From positions 114,421-178,420 of the forward strand of contig JBBKWH010000014.1 in assembly GCA_037968855.1 (NCBI GenBank): DNA of 64,000 nucleotides, written 5' to 3'. How positions within the stretch are numbered: the first letter of the stretch is position 1; each line of letters starts with the position of its first letter. Position numbers and translations under genes: made by a program. This DNA comes from JBBKWH01 sp037968855 (GTDB taxonomy: Bacteria > Pseudomonadota > Gammaproteobacteria > Pseudomonadales > Moraxellaceae). A model generated the notes under the pieces. That model ran no database searches. It saw nothing but the letters and a program-made list of their open reading frames with translations, and was not told the origin of the DNA. This document shows positions 1-9,571 of this stretch, piece after piece.

Positions 1-905
1 GTTTGATGTTTCAGTCCGGTTTAAGTGGTCGGGCATTTATCCCGTTGTTGTCTAGTTTTGCCTGTGCTATTCCCGGCATTATGGCGACCCGCAGTATTAA
101 TGATCCGCGTGATCGCCTGACCACCATCATGGTTGCACCATTGATGACGTGTTCGGCTCGTTTGCCGGTATATGCCTTGTTGATTGCGGCGTTTATCCCC
201 AATCAGACGGTGTGGGGCGTGTTTAATTTGCAAGGTATGGTGCTGTTTGCGTTGTATGCCGCCGGTATTGTGAGCGCGCTGTTGGTGGCCATGGTGGTCA
301 AGTATTTTCGCCGTGATCATAGCGAACACGCCTTGCTGCTGGAGCTACCGAGTTATCGGATGCCGTCATGGCGTAGTGTGTCGTTGGGCTTATATGAGCG
401 CGGCATGATCTTCGTCAAGCGGGTGGGGGGCATTATTTTGGCCCTGACCATTTTGTTGTGGTTCTTGGCAACGTTTCCATCGCCACCTGCTGGTGCAACG
501 GGTCCGGCCATTGACTATAGTTTTGCCGGTCAGATTGGCCATGCTTTAGCGGTGGTGTTTGCGCCATTGGGCTTTACGTGGGAAATCTGTATTGCTTTGA
601 TACCCGGCTTGGCAGCGCGTGAAGTTGTGGTGGCGGCACTGGGCACGGTATACGCCTTGGCAGGTTCTGAAGATGCTGTTAGTACCCAGCTTGGGTCGTT
701 GATTTCGGCAGAATGGTCATTGGCCACGGCCTTGTCGCTATTGGTCTGGTTTGTGTTTGCGCCGCAGTGTTTGGCAACGTTGGCCACAGTCAAACGCGAG
801 ACTGCATCGTGGCGTTATGTGGGAATTATGGCGGCGTATTTGTTTGGTCTGGCCTATGTGGCATCGTTGATTACCTATCAAGTGGTGCATGCACTGGGTT
901 ATTAA
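1..905 (+). CDS. feoB: Ferrous iron transporter FeoB, C-terminal part (5' end outside window)
   Basis: About 300 residues of the membrane domain of FeoB, the inner-membrane Fe(II) importer. The stretch LSSFACAIPGIMATR with the following NDPRDRLTTIMVAPLMTCSARLPVY is the hallmark gate region of the family, and several hydrophobic helices follow to the stop at 903-905. The N-terminal G-protein domain lies upstream of the window, so the ATG near position 6 is internal and not a start. The downstream Cys-rich gene begins 77 bases later and is probably cotranscribed. The family call is secure; completeness of the gene cannot be judged. Confidence 0.95.
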   Translation, partial: LMFQSGLSGRAFIPLLSSFACAIPGIMATRSINDPRDRLTTIMVAPLMTCSARLPVYALLIAAFIPNQTVWGVFNLQGMVLFALYAAGIVSALLVAMVVKYFRRDHSEHALLLELPSYRMPSWRSVSLGLYERGMIFVKRVGGIILALTILLWFLATFPSPPAGATGPAIDYSFAGQIGHALAVVFAPLGFTWEICIALIPGLAAREVVVAALGTVYALAGSEDAVSTQLGSLISAEWSLATALSLLVWFVFAPQCLATLATVKRETASWRYVGIMAAYLFGLAYVASLITYQVVHALGY

Positions 906-982
906 GACCCGCGAAAACCAGTGCCGATAAAAAGGACCAAGCCATTTATGGTTTGGTTGTTGTCGATCAGGAGTAACGTGGT

Positions 983-1273
983 ATGGATAGTCTGATTCAG
1001 GATCTGGTGCTGGGTGCGCTGTTGCTGTGGAGCGTACTGTTTAGTGTGCGTCGGATGTTGCCAACATGGACTCGTGCGGCACAATCTAATTTGTCGGCAC
1101 GCGCCGAGCAGCAGGGCTGGCCTCGTTTGGCGCAGTGGTTACAACCATCGGCTGTGGGTGGTGGGTGTGGCAGTGGTTGTAATACGTGTAGTACCGGCTG
1201 CCAAACGTCCAAACCGTTGGTTTCTCATCCCGTCGATGATGAAGCGCCGCAGGTGGTGGTGTGGCGTCAGTAG
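983..1273 (+). CDS. Small Cys-rich membrane protein downstream of feoB
   Basis: A 96-residue protein with one N-terminal membrane segment (about residues 4-24), a basic stretch (SVRR), then a soluble tail with a cysteine cluster, GGGCGSGCNTCSTGC (about residues 59-73). The start at 983 has a good ribosome site (CAGGAG at 968-973). Position after feoB and the clustered Cys residues suggest a role with iron uptake, comparable to the small FeoC or FeoB-associated proteins of other bacteria, but I see no winged-helix FeoC fold. It may belong to a DUF6587-like family; that name is a recollection, not a match I can prove. Confidence 0.7.
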   Translation: MDSLIQDLVLGALLLWSVLFSVRRMLPTWTRAAQSNLSARAEQQGWPRLAQWLQPSAVGGGCGSGCNTCSTGCQTSKPLVSHPVDDEAPQVVVWRQ

Positions 1274-1582
1274 ATCAGGGTTATTCAAGATTATTAACGT
1301 GATCACGCGCTGGCTAAGATGAAAGTTGGTAGCGCAAACATGATCCGTAAAAAAACGATGTTTTTATTTGATAAACAGGTGTTTGAGAAAAATAAAAAAG
1401 TATTTTCTGTTCTACAAGATGCTGTTTTGAGCATCTCAAGCACGCGTTATTGCAATCCATCAAAAAAAGACTGGATTCAATGACAGGCTTTTTCGTCATT
1501 TGCAGCCTTTGCTTGTGCATCTGAGCGGCTGGTGGTGCTACCATTTTCGATTGGTGGTAACACAGCATCTTACGAGGACAAT
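1274..1582. other. Intergenic region, feo locus to murD
   Basis: About 310 bases without a convincing gene. It is visibly AT-richer than its neighbours around 1330-1500. No rho-independent terminator with a T-run could be found after the Cys-rich gene. The murD promoter should lie here, but no pair of boxes is good enough to call. Confidence 0.5.
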
Positions 1583-2929
1583 ATGCTCATTCAGCGCGGT
1601 GGCTTGCGAGTGGTGGTCGGTTTAGGAAAAACCGGACTGTCCGTGGTGCGGTACTTGGTGGCGCAAGGCTACAAGGTTGCTGTGACCGATACGCGGATGG
1701 AGCCACCCAATTTGGCCGATCTGCCGGACGATGTCGATTGCCATCTGGGTGGTTTAGACCAAGCGCTGTTGTGTTCGGCCCAAGAGATTATTTTAAGCCC
1801 TGGTTTGGCGTTAACAGAGCCTGCCATTATGGCGGCACGGGCCAAAGGCATTCCGGTGATTGGCGATATTCAACTGCTGCGCCGTGCCACCGCTGTGCCG
1901 ATTGTGGCGATTACCGGATCAAACGCCAAAAGTACCGTGACCACTTTGGTCGGTGAGATGGCCGCCAATGCAGGACGTCGAGTGGCGGTTGGGGGCAATT
2001 TGGGTAAGCCTGCTTTAGAGCTGCTGGATGATGATCCTGAGTTAATCGTGCTGGAGTTGTCGAGTTTTCAGCTTGAGACCACGTCGAGTTTGGGTGCGGC
2101 AGTCGCGGTGGTGCTGAACATCAGTGAGGATCACATGGATCGTTACAACGACATGCTGGCCTATCACCAAGCCAAACATCGTATTTTTCAAAATTGCATT
2201 CGCTTTGTCACCAACCGTGATGATCCCTTGACCCAGCCGTTGGTGGCTGATGCGATTGGCAAGCAGAGCTTTGGTCTGGGTGCGCCGGATATTAATGATT
2301 TTGGTGTGCTGCGTGACTTGGACGGTACGGTCTGGCTGGCCCGTGGTCGCCATCGCTTAATGAATGCCAATGAGATGAAAATCCGTGGTAATCATAATGT
2401 GGCCAATGCCTTGGCTGCATTGGCGCTAGGTGAGGCCGTGGCGTTGCCGATGGATGTGATGCTGCAAACCTTGCGCGAGTTTGCAGGGCTGGCCCATCGC
2501 TGTCAGTTTGTGGCCGAGCATGCTGGTATTGGTTATTACAACGATTCTAAAGGCACCAATGTTGGTGCAACGCTAGCGGCGATTGATGGCTTAGGTGGCT
2601 CGATTGCGCCGCAGCAAGGCCGTGTGGCGGTGATCTTGGGTGGTGTGGGCAAAGGACAGGACTTTAAGCCGTTAGCCGCATCGTTGACGCGTTATGGCCG
2701 TGTGGCGGTGTTGATTGGTGAAGATGCCGAGATGATTGCCGCGCAAATTGCTGGCGCGGTCGAGATCCTTTATGCCGATTCACTTGAGCAGGCGGTTGTG
2801 CTGGCCCGTCAAGAAGCCCAAGCGGGTGATGTGGTGTTGCTATCACCGGCCTGTGCTAGCTTTGATATGTTTTTAAATTATGAGGATCGCGGCGAGCAGT
2901 TTGTGAGCTGTGTGCGGGGATTGGTGTAA
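1583..2929 (+). CDS. murD: UDP-N-acetylmuramoyl-L-alanine--D-glutamate ligase
   Basis: Cytoplasmic Mur ligase adding D-glutamate to UDP-MurNAc-L-Ala in peptidoglycan synthesis; 448 residues, normal for MurD. N-terminal Rossmann-type domain GLGKTGLSVV, ATP-binding loop ITGSNAKSTVTTL (about residue 110), the central HMDRY and HRCQFVAE motifs, and the C-terminal domain with LILGGVGKG-like and SPACASFDMF. The loop has Ala where E. coli has Gly (SNAKST against SNGKST). The open frame continues upstream to 1532, but the ATG at 1583 is preceded by ACGAGGA and starts the family's usual N-terminus. It overlaps ftsW by one base (TAATG). Confidence 0.96.
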   Translation: MLIQRGGLRVVVGLGKTGLSVVRYLVAQGYKVAVTDTRMEPPNLADLPDDVDCHLGGLDQALLCSAQEIILSPGLALTEPAIMAARAKGIPVIGDIQLLRRATAVPIVAITGSNAKSTVTTLVGEMAANAGRRVAVGGNLGKPALELLDDDPELIVLELSSFQLETTSSLGAAVAVVLNISEDHMDRYNDMLAYHQAKHRIFQNCIRFVTNRDDPLTQPLVADAIGKQSFGLGAPDINDFGVLRDLDGTVWLARGRHRLMNANEMKIRGNHNVANALAALALGEAVALPMDVMLQTLREFAGLAHRCQFVAEHAGIGYYNDSKGTNVGATLAAIDGLGGSIAPQQGRVAVILGGVGKGQDFKPLAASLTRYGRVAVLIGEDAEMIAAQIAGAVEILYADSLEQAVVLARQEAQAGDVVLLSPACASFDMFLNYEDRGEQFVSCVRGLV

Positions 2930-4116
2930 TGGGCGACTGGTCACAGCGTTGGATGTCGTTTTTTTCACTGCCGGCCATGCGGCAAGAATTAACGCCTCGA
3001 CGATTTTTATTATTTGCGGTGGTGATGTTGCTGTGTATCGGTACCACCATGATTGGTTCGGCGTCGATGCCGTATGCGGCGCATAAGTTTGGCCATCCGC
3101 TGTATTTTATTACCCGTCAGTTGGTGTATTTGTCAGCGGCATTGATCGTGGCGGCGGTGGCGGTGAGGATTCCGCTGAGAATTTGGTTTTCGCAGACCTT
3201 TTTGTTGTGGTTGATGGTGCTGACGCTGCTGGTGGCAGTGCTGGTGCTGGGGTCGTCGATTAACGGCAGTAAACGTTGGCTGGCATTGGCGGGAGTGACG
3301 TTTCAGCCGTCTGAATTGGCCAAGTTTGTCATGGTGTTGTTTACCGCCGATTATGTGGTGCGACGGGCCGAAGAAATTCGTTTTAGTTGGACCGGTTTTT
3401 GGCGCTTATGTGTGCCGATGGGATCGGTATTGGTGCTGATCATGCTTGAGCCAGATTTGGGCGCAAGCGTGGTGGTGGTGGCTAGTATGATGGCGGTGTT
3501 CTTTTTGGCCGGTGCACCGGCACGGCAGTTTATGGTGTTGTTTGCCATCGCGTTTGGCGCATTGGTGATGGCGATTGTGTTTGAGCCATACCGGATGCGT
3601 CGCCTGACGTCATTTGCTAATCCGTGGGATGACGAGTCCGGCTCGGACTATCAGCTCAAGCAAAGTTTGATTGCCTTTGGTCGCGGTGAGTGGACGGGGA
3701 CTGGCCTAGGCCATAGCGTACAAAAACTGTCCTATTTGCCCGAAGCGCATACCGATTTTATGTTGGCAATTGTTGGTGAAGAGTTAGGTTTTATTGGCAT
3801 TGCTTGCTTGTTTTTGCTGTTGTTTATGTTGGTGACCAGCGCCATGCGGATTGGTCATCGCGCCTTGCAGCATCAGCATTTGCGTTCGGGTTATTTGGCC
3901 TATGGCATGTCGGTGATTTTTTTGCTGCAAATCTTGGTCAACGGTGGCATGAACATGGGCATGTTGCCAACCAAAGGTCTGACCTTGCCGTTTATTAGTT
4001 ATGGTGGCACGTCATTGGTGGTGTCAATGTTGATGGTGGCAGTGTTGCTAAGAATTGACCGTGAGACCTCGCAGCCTGCACCTCGTTCGGCACGTGCGGC
4101 TTATGACGGCCTATAA
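2929..4116 (+). CDS. ftsW: Lipid II glycan polymerase FtsW (SEDS family)
   Basis: Division-specific SEDS glycosyltransferase that polymerises lipid II at the septum together with FtsI. 395 residues with about ten membrane helices. Family motifs seen: GSSINGSKRWLALAGVTFQPSELAK, the central acidic segment DDESGSDYQLKQSLIAFGRG, and the C-terminal GMLPTKGLTLPFISYGGTSL. An N-terminal cytoplasmic stretch of about 20 residues precedes the first helix. The start shares a base with the murD stop, so translation is coupled. Unlike the long dcw cluster of enterics, murG and ftsQ do not follow; the next gene is convergent and only 15 bases away. Confidence 0.95.
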   Translation: MGDWSQRWMSFFSLPAMRQELTPRRFLLFAVVMLLCIGTTMIGSASMPYAAHKFGHPLYFITRQLVYLSAALIVAAVAVRIPLRIWFSQTFLLWLMVLTLLVAVLVLGSSINGSKRWLALAGVTFQPSELAKFVMVLFTADYVVRRAEEIRFSWTGFWRLCVPMGSVLVLIMLEPDLGASVVVVASMMAVFFLAGAPARQFMVLFAIAFGALVMAIVFEPYRMRRLTSFANPWDDESGSDYQLKQSLIAFGRGEWTGTGLGHSVQKLSYLPEAHTDFMLAIVGEELGFIGIACLFLLLFMLVTSAMRIGHRALQHQHLRSGYLAYGMSVIFLLQILVNGGMNMGMLPTKGLTLPFISYGGTSLVVSMLMVAVLLRIDRETSQPAPRSARAAYDGL

Positions 4117-4131
4117 CCATCAGGCGATGCT

Positions 4132-5541
4132 TTAGTTCTGTGGCGTTTTGCGGCGTAACTGCCGTGGAATGCCCAGTTTTTGCCTACGTTCCCACAGGGT
4201 TTTGCGGCTAATCCCCAGTTGTTCGGCCAGTTGGGTTTCGCTCATATGCGGCTCTAAGCGTCGGACAGTATCAATAAAGTGCTGTTGCAGTGAGCAAGCA
4301 GGGGTGTCTGCCTCAGTGGGTGCTGGACTGATGGGACTAACGCTATTGGATACTTGGGTTTCAACGGGTTCTGGCGTTGGTTTGATGCAAGGCAACTTGA
4401 GTTGTTCGGCACAGATCGCGCCACCTTTGCCCATAATGACCGCATATTCTAAAACGTTTTGCAGCTCGCGAATATTGCCCGGCCAGTCGTGACTCATCAG
4501 GCGTTCGGCGGCGTCATGAGTCAGCAGTAAGATCGGCTTGTGATGACGCAGACAAAACTGGCTGACCAACTCTTGTGCCAACAAAAGCAAGTCTTTACCG
4601 CGTTCGCGCAATGGTGGCAAGGTCAATGCCACGACGTTTAGCCGAAAGAACAAGTCAGCGCGAAACGTCCCTTCTTGTACCATTTGCTCAAGGTTACGGT
4701 GGGTGGCGGCAATCAGGCGAATATCGACTTTGCGTGTTTCGTGGGTGCCTAAGCGCCGAATCTCGCGTTCTTGCAGCAAGCGCAGTAAGCGGGCTTGCGC
4801 ATCCAGCGGTAACTCGCCGATTTCATCCAAAAACAGCGTGCTCTGATCAGCGGCTTCGACCAGTCCCTTGCGGCTGGTGGTGGCACCAGTAAACGCCCCT
4901 TTTTCGTGACCAAATAGCTCGTCTTCCATCAGGCTATCGGGAATCGCTGCACAGTTGACTGCGATCATCTCTTGATTGGCGCGAGGGCTCAGTTTGTGCA
5001 GCGCACGCGCGACCAACTCTTTGCCGGTGCCAGACTCACCATGCACCAACACGGTGGTGGAGAGCGGTCCGACGGTTCGAATTTCTTCAAATAATTGCAG
5101 CATGGCGGGACTTTGGCCGGTCATGCCCAGATCACTGGCCATCGGTTTGGTCGTCGCAGATGCGGGTGTCATGGCCTCGCTGACAGAGGCTTGTTGCGGT
5201 TGCAAGGTGCTGGCAATTGCCACCAGTAACTCTTGATGATCAAATGGCTTGATCAAGTAGTGCACTGCACCAGCGCGCATGGCATTGACGGCATCACGCG
5301 TGTCCTCGTAACTAGTCATGATCAAGACGGGAACAGGGCGGGCCAAATCAATCAGCCGCGTGCCTTGTTCACCCGGTAGGCGAACGTCACTAATAATTAA
5401 GTCGAATCGGCTAAGATCAAGCTGACATGCAGTTGCCACACAGCCGGCTTCGCTCACCTCGTATTGATGACGCTCAAGCATTCGGCGCAGATTGCGGCGA
5501 ATCAGCGGCTCGTCTTCAACAATCAGTAATCGGGCGCTCAT
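4132..5541 (-). CDS. cbrB: Sigma-54-dependent response regulator CbrB
   Basis: NtrC-type activator of 469 residues: receiver domain at 1-120 with the phosphoacceptor in LIISDVRLPG, AAA+ domain at about 140-375 with GESGTGKE (Walker A), GAFTGAT (sigma-54 contact loop) and LFLDEIGEL (Walker B), then a C-terminal Fis-type helix-turn-helix (ETQLAEQLGISRKTLWERRQKLG). The receiver closely resembles Pseudomonas CbrB, and the gene overlaps cbrA by four bases. In Pseudomonas CbrAB controls carbon/nitrogen balance through CrcZ-type small RNAs. Here no room for such an RNA remains downstream because ftsW converges at 15 bases. Confidence 0.92.
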   Translation of the reverse strand: MSARLLIVEDEPLIRRNLRRMLERHQYEVSEAGCVATACQLDLSRFDLIISDVRLPGEQGTRLIDLARPVPVLIMTSYEDTRDAVNAMRAGAVHYLIKPFDHQELLVAIASTLQPQQASVSEAMTPASATTKPMASDLGMTGQSPAMLQLFEEIRTVGPLSTTVLVHGESGTGKELVARALHKLSPRANQEMIAVNCAAIPDSLMEDELFGHEKGAFTGATTSRKGLVEAADQSTLFLDEIGELPLDAQARLLRLLQEREIRRLGTHETRKVDIRLIAATHRNLEQMVQEGTFRADLFFRLNVVALTLPPLRERGKDLLLLAQELVSQFCLRHHKPILLLTHDAAERLMSHDWPGNIRELQNVLEYAVIMGKGGAICAEQLKLPCIKPTPEPVETQVSNSVSPISPAPTEADTPACSLQQHFIDTVRRLEPHMSETQLAEQLGISRKTLWERRQKLGIPRQLRRKTPQN

Positions 5542-8507
5542 GCATGCTCCACAGGTGAGTCGGCAGCGGGTAAGGTCAATTGCACAATGACCCCTTGGCC
5601 TTGATCGTAGTCGGTTTTGTCGATCAATTGAATTCTACCACCATGTGTGCTGATAATCCCTTGCACCAGTGACAAACCCAAACCCGTTCCTTGGCCATAT
5701 TGTTTGGTGGTCACAAACGGTTCAAACAATTTGGCACGCAGGTCACCATTGGGCAAGCCTGTGCCATCATCTTCGATTTCGATATGGGTATTGGCCCCAT
5801 TGCGATGAGCGCTGACATGAATCCGAATCCCTTGTGAGCCTGCGGGGGCATCAGGACTGGCATCTATCGCATTGCTAAACAAATTAATAAACACCTGATG
5901 CAACTGCGGCCCATAGCCGGACACCATCAGATCCGCATCCACGGTATTTAAAAAATGAATTCGTCGTCGCTGGCCCATCCGCGTCAGGCTCATCGACTCT
6001 TCAACCAGATCGCGTAGACACAAGATTTGACGTTGGGTTTGATCCAGACGGTCGGTGCGTGCATAGCCCACCAAGGCACTGACAATATGCCGAATCCGCT
6101 GGGTCTGCTCTAAAATTTGCGTGCTGGCCTCGTGGATTTCGGGATCGTCAAAGTCGGCTTCGAGGTTTTGCGCAAGGCCCGCAATGCCGGTCACCGGATT
6201 GCCAATTTCGTGCGCCACACCTGCCACCAAGCGACCAATCGCGGCCAAGCGATCTTGGTGACTGACCTGCATTTCTAGTTCGGCCACCTGTGTCACATCT
6301 TCAACCACCAACACATGCTGTTGTTGTTCGGGATCGCCTAGGCTGGCACGTTGCAAGTTGACCAAGTAGCGCCGCCCATAACGCTCAACCGTTTGGCGAT
6401 ACAGTTGATGCTCGTGTTGCTCCATAAAGCGGTTTAACAACGCACCCCAAGGCACCGGCAAATCAGACAGTTGCCAGCCAATCACCTCATCATTAAAGCC
6501 GGTCATCTCGGTCATGGCCCGATTCCAGCCCATAATGGTTTGCTGCGCATCAATCGAACACACGCCAATCGGTAACTCATGCAAGGTTTGCCGATGAAAA
6601 CGCCTTAACGCATCTAACTCGGCTGCCGCACCAGATAACCGTGAGCCATCGCGCTGCCGATCAAGCTGTTGTTCTAGCGAGTGGCGCATCACAATTTGCG
6701 GCATATCAATCCGCGCTTGATAGGGCAAAGCATGATCCAGCATATCTTGCGCAGCAGATGGGCCAATCAGTGCCGACAGATTGTAATTGAGTTGCTCACG
6801 CAGACGGGTCAGCCATTCTGGACGGGTGTCTTGGCGGGTCATCCCCAAGCTGTTGAGAGCCAACCGCACCTGCTGTAAGGCAATGCGACGACCCAATTGC
6901 TGACTCAGCGCTTGTTCAATCTCGCTGACACAAGTGGCGCTAATATCCCAGCGTTGTACCCGCAAAATTGGCTCGGGGTCATACACCGCGCACTCCAGTG
7001 CACGGCCTTTTTCGCTACCGCTTTGCCGTGTCAATAATGAACCTGCAATCAGGCCAAACAACGACAGACCAATGGTGAACAAACCGAGCCATTCTTGCCG
7101 AATCCCACCAAACATTCGTAGTGTGGAATGATCGCCCAGTAAGACTGTATTAAATGGAATAACTTGCAAAAACAACCACGCCACACCGCCAAATACAATG
7201 CTGAGCAAGCAACCAAACTGATTGGCTCTGGGCCAAAAGAGCACCCCAATCAATGCCGGTAATAAAATCTGTAGTCCACTAAAAATAGACGCGCCCAGTA
7301 CTTCAAAAGACTGCTCACGTACCAGCACAAACAACGAAATAGACAACACAGACAGCAACACCAACAGAATCAATTTGCGTAGCCGAATATATGACTCCAG
7401 CGTTTGCCGTTGATGCCGAGGCCGATAAAATCCCACCACCAAATGGTGAAACACCATGCCGGACAACGCCAGCAAACCAACCATCATGCTGCTACAGACC
7501 GCAGACAACACCGCGACAAAAAACAGCAACAACATCAAGGGCGATTGCAAGGCCAACACCACCTGTTGCAGCATATCGTCAGGTCGTTCGGTAAAGCCTT
7601 GATACATGGCAGCCCACATAATAATGGGCGTGACAAACGCAATCGGCAGTAAGTACAACGACACGCCCCAACTGGCTTTGCTTAACTCATCGGGACGGGT
7701 ATTTTCGACAAACACCGTTTGATACATGTGCGGCATCAAAATGGTCATAAACGAAAACAGCAACAAGGTAATTTGCCACGTACCAGAACTCATTGGCTCG
7801 TATAACCGCGTAACACGGGCAGGATCGGCGCGAATCCATGAATCAAAACCAACCGGCCCATCAAAGACCGACATGATGCAGACCACCGCCAGCACCACCA
7901 AAAAACTCATTTTAATAATCGACTGAATGGCCACCACCAGCATCAGTGGTTTATTGCTGCGATACTCCGACATACCAATGCGGCTGCTGAGATACAGCAT
8001 AAAAAATACCAGCATGATGCAAATCAGCAAGCTATAGCCAAGGTGACCGCCCAAGGCCAAAACCACACGATCAATCACACCAATCTGAATGGCGATATAA
8101 GGAAGATAGACACACAAAATCAATAATGTAGAAAGCTGTCCAATCAGCTTGCTGTTATAACGAAAGGCCAGTAAATCAGGCAAAGATAACAAATGATGGT
8201 TTTTGACCAAGCGTAAAATCGGCCCCAATAAAATTGGCGCACACATAAACAGGCCAGAAATACCCATAAATAACGAAAGATAATTAAAGCCCATGCTGTA
8301 GGCCACACCCGGTTGAACATACACCCCCCACGCGCCAAAGCTCACACCAATGCCCAACACATGCAGGGCCGGATGATGCATCACATTACGCAAGGCATGG
8401 CCGCGTGCCACCACCCGCACCAAGCCGACCAATAGCAGCAAGTAAATGACGGTGATCGGAATCAGAAGGTGATGTGCATAAGGAATGAACGTCGAAAAAT
8501 CAGGCAT
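5538..8507 (-). CDS. cbrA: Sensor histidine kinase CbrA with SSS transporter domain
   Basis: A 989-residue fusion, the size of Pseudomonas CbrA. Residues about 5-490 form a sodium:solute symporter-like region of roughly 13 helices. A linker resembling a STAC domain follows, then a PAS domain (about 635-750, VCSIDAQQTIMGWNRAM), a HisKA box (VAGVAHEIGNPVTGIAGL, phosphoacceptor His) and the ATPase domain with N-, G1- and G2-type boxes (NLFSNAIDAS, IEDDGTGLP, GQGTGLGLSLVQGI). In pseudomonads the symporter part takes up histidine and couples to kinase activity. It begins inside the cbrX-like gene (8-base overlap) and ends in a 4-base overlap with cbrB. Confidence 0.93.
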   Translation of the reverse strand: MPDFSTFIPYAHHLLIPITVIYLLLLVGLVRVVARGHALRNVMHHPALHVLGIGVSFGAWGVYVQPGVAYSMGFNYLSLFMGISGLFMCAPILLGPILRLVKNHHLLSLPDLLAFRYNSKLIGQLSTLLILCVYLPYIAIQIGVIDRVVLALGGHLGYSLLICIMLVFFMLYLSSRIGMSEYRSNKPLMLVVAIQSIIKMSFLVVLAVVCIMSVFDGPVGFDSWIRADPARVTRLYEPMSSGTWQITLLLFSFMTILMPHMYQTVFVENTRPDELSKASWGVSLYLLPIAFVTPIIMWAAMYQGFTERPDDMLQQVVLALQSPLMLLLFFVAVLSAVCSSMMVGLLALSGMVFHHLVVGFYRPRHQRQTLESYIRLRKLILLVLLSVLSISLFVLVREQSFEVLGASIFSGLQILLPALIGVLFWPRANQFGCLLSIVFGGVAWLFLQVIPFNTVLLGDHSTLRMFGGIRQEWLGLFTIGLSLFGLIAGSLLTRQSGSEKGRALECAVYDPEPILRVQRWDISATCVSEIEQALSQQLGRRIALQQVRLALNSLGMTRQDTRPEWLTRLREQLNYNLSALIGPSAAQDMLDHALPYQARIDMPQIVMRHSLEQQLDRQRDGSRLSGAAAELDALRRFHRQTLHELPIGVCSIDAQQTIMGWNRAMTEMTGFNDEVIGWQLSDLPVPWGALLNRFMEQHEHQLYRQTVERYGRRYLVNLQRASLGDPEQQQHVLVVEDVTQVAELEMQVSHQDRLAAIGRLVAGVAHEIGNPVTGIAGLAQNLEADFDDPEIHEASTQILEQTQRIRHIVSALVGYARTDRLDQTQRQILCLRDLVEESMSLTRMGQRRRIHFLNTVDADLMVSGYGPQLHQVFINLFSNAIDASPDAPAGSQGIRIHVSAHRNGANTHIEIEDDGTGLPNGDLRAKLFEPFVTTKQYGQGTGLGLSLVQGIISTHGGRIQLIDKTDYDQGQGVIVQLTLPAADSPVEHA

Positions 8508-8661
8508 CTAAATTATTCTTATGACGAATCATTAAAAAAACCATCAAGGTGATTAATGCCCAAACAATTGCAGGGACCAGCCAACCATACAGTAAGCTTT
8601 GTGAGAGTTGGACAATCAATGGCGGTGCCAAAAATACCGCCAGACCAATCATCAGCATCAT
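8500..8661 (-). CDS. cbrX: Small membrane protein upstream of cbrA (CbrX-like)
   Basis: A 53-residue protein with two hydrophobic segments (IGLAVFLAPPLIVQ and LVPAIVWALITLMVFLM) and a basic end (IRHKNNLDA). The open frame extends further upstream, but that part has no membrane character and would run into gluQ; I chose the first ATG after the gluQ stop, 28 bases downstream of it. No strong ribosome site is seen. Its stop lies beyond the cbrA start (8-base overlap). In Pseudomonas a small gene, cbrX, sits in the same place and is translationally coupled to cbrA; orthology is inferred from position and type, not from clear sequence identity. Confidence 0.7.
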   Translation of the reverse strand: MMLMIGLAVFLAPPLIVQLSQSLLYGWLVPAIVWALITLMVFLMIRHKNNLDA

Positions 8662-8689
8662 TCGATTGAGATACACAAGACAGCACAGC

Positions 8690-9571
8690 TTATTGGTAGA
8701 CACCCAATAATGTACTGTGACGCGGTACGCGAGCCAATGACCACCGATCGACTGCACGTTGTAACAGGACAGCCGGTTGTTCTGACTGTGGATCGGGCTG
8801 TCCAAGCGCAATGAGTGCCCGCCGCATTAGCGTACCGGCTTGGTTTAGATCTAAGGCCGTGGCTAGATTTTGCTTAGAGAGTTTTTGGCCGCTGGCATTC
8901 ATAGCCAGTGGCAAATGTGCATATTGGACGCTGGGCAAGCCCAAACATTTGGCCAGCCAGATTTGCCTGACCGTGTTATCCAGCAAGTCTGCCCCACGCA
9001 TCACATGTGTGACGCCTTGAGCGGCATCATCCACCACCACTGCCAATTGATAGCTGATAATACCATCGCGTCGCCTAAGCACCAGATCGCCAATGGTCTC
9101 GGTCAGGTTTTCGGACTGTGGCCCTTGAATGGCATCAACAAAATTAAACGTACGATCCGGCACGATCAACCGTACAGCATGTCCATCTAATGGCAAGCCT
9201 TGCGCTCGACACCATTGTGCATCGTGAGGTCGCTCGCTTAATTGCTTACGGGAACAGCCACAGCCATACACCATCCCTTGCATGGCCAAGCGATCAATAG
9301 CATGCTGATAACAAGACAAGCGATCTTGTTGCCGCACAATCGGTTGATCCGATTGCAGCTTGAAGGCAGCCAAGGCATGACGAATGAGCGCCTCAGCACC
9401 GTGCTGATTGCGTGGGATATCGGTGTCTTCGATCCGCACCAGCCAATGTCCGTGCTGTGCATGCGCGTCACAATAGCTGGCCAGTGCCGTAATCAGCGAT
9501 CCAAAATGCAACGGGCCGGTTGGCGTAGGCGCAAACCGACCCATATAACGGTTTTGACCTTGTGAGGTCAT
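8690..9571 (-). CDS. gluQ: Glutamyl-Q tRNA(Asp) synthetase
   Basis: Truncated glutamyl-tRNA synthetase paralogue (293 residues) that loads glutamate onto queuosine in the anticodon of tRNA-Asp; it lacks the anticodon-binding half. Seen: GRFAPTPTGPLHFGSL (HIGH-type motif), IEDTD, zinc-site cysteines in YGCGCSRKQL, and QKLSKQN (KMSKS-type motif). The start shares one base with the dksA stop (TAATG), the usual dksA-gluQ coupling. Downstream lie the cbrX-like gene and cbrAB in the same direction. Confidence 0.95.
   Translation of the reverse strand: MTSQGQNRYMGRFAPTPTGPLHFGSLITALASYCDAHAQHGHWLVRIEDTDIPRNQHGAEALIRHALAAFKLQSDQPIVRQQDRLSCYQHAIDRLAMQGMVYGCGCSRKQLSERPHDAQWCRAQGLPLDGHAVRLIVPDRTFNFVDAIQGPQSENLTETIGDLVLRRRDGIISYQLAVVVDDAAQGVTHVMRGADLLDNTVRQIWLAKCLGLPSVQYAHLPLAMNASGQKLSKQNLATALDLNQAGTLMRRALIALGQPDPQSEQPAVLLQRAVDRWSLARVPRHSTLLGVYQ

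Noticed and set aside
4117..4131. CrcZ-type small RNA downstream of cbrB
   Set aside because: Only 15 bases separate cbrB from the convergent ftsW.
8662..8811. Longer version of the cbrX-like protein (start at 8811)
   Set aside because: The extra 50 residues lack hydrophobic or conserved character and overlap gluQ by over 120 bases.
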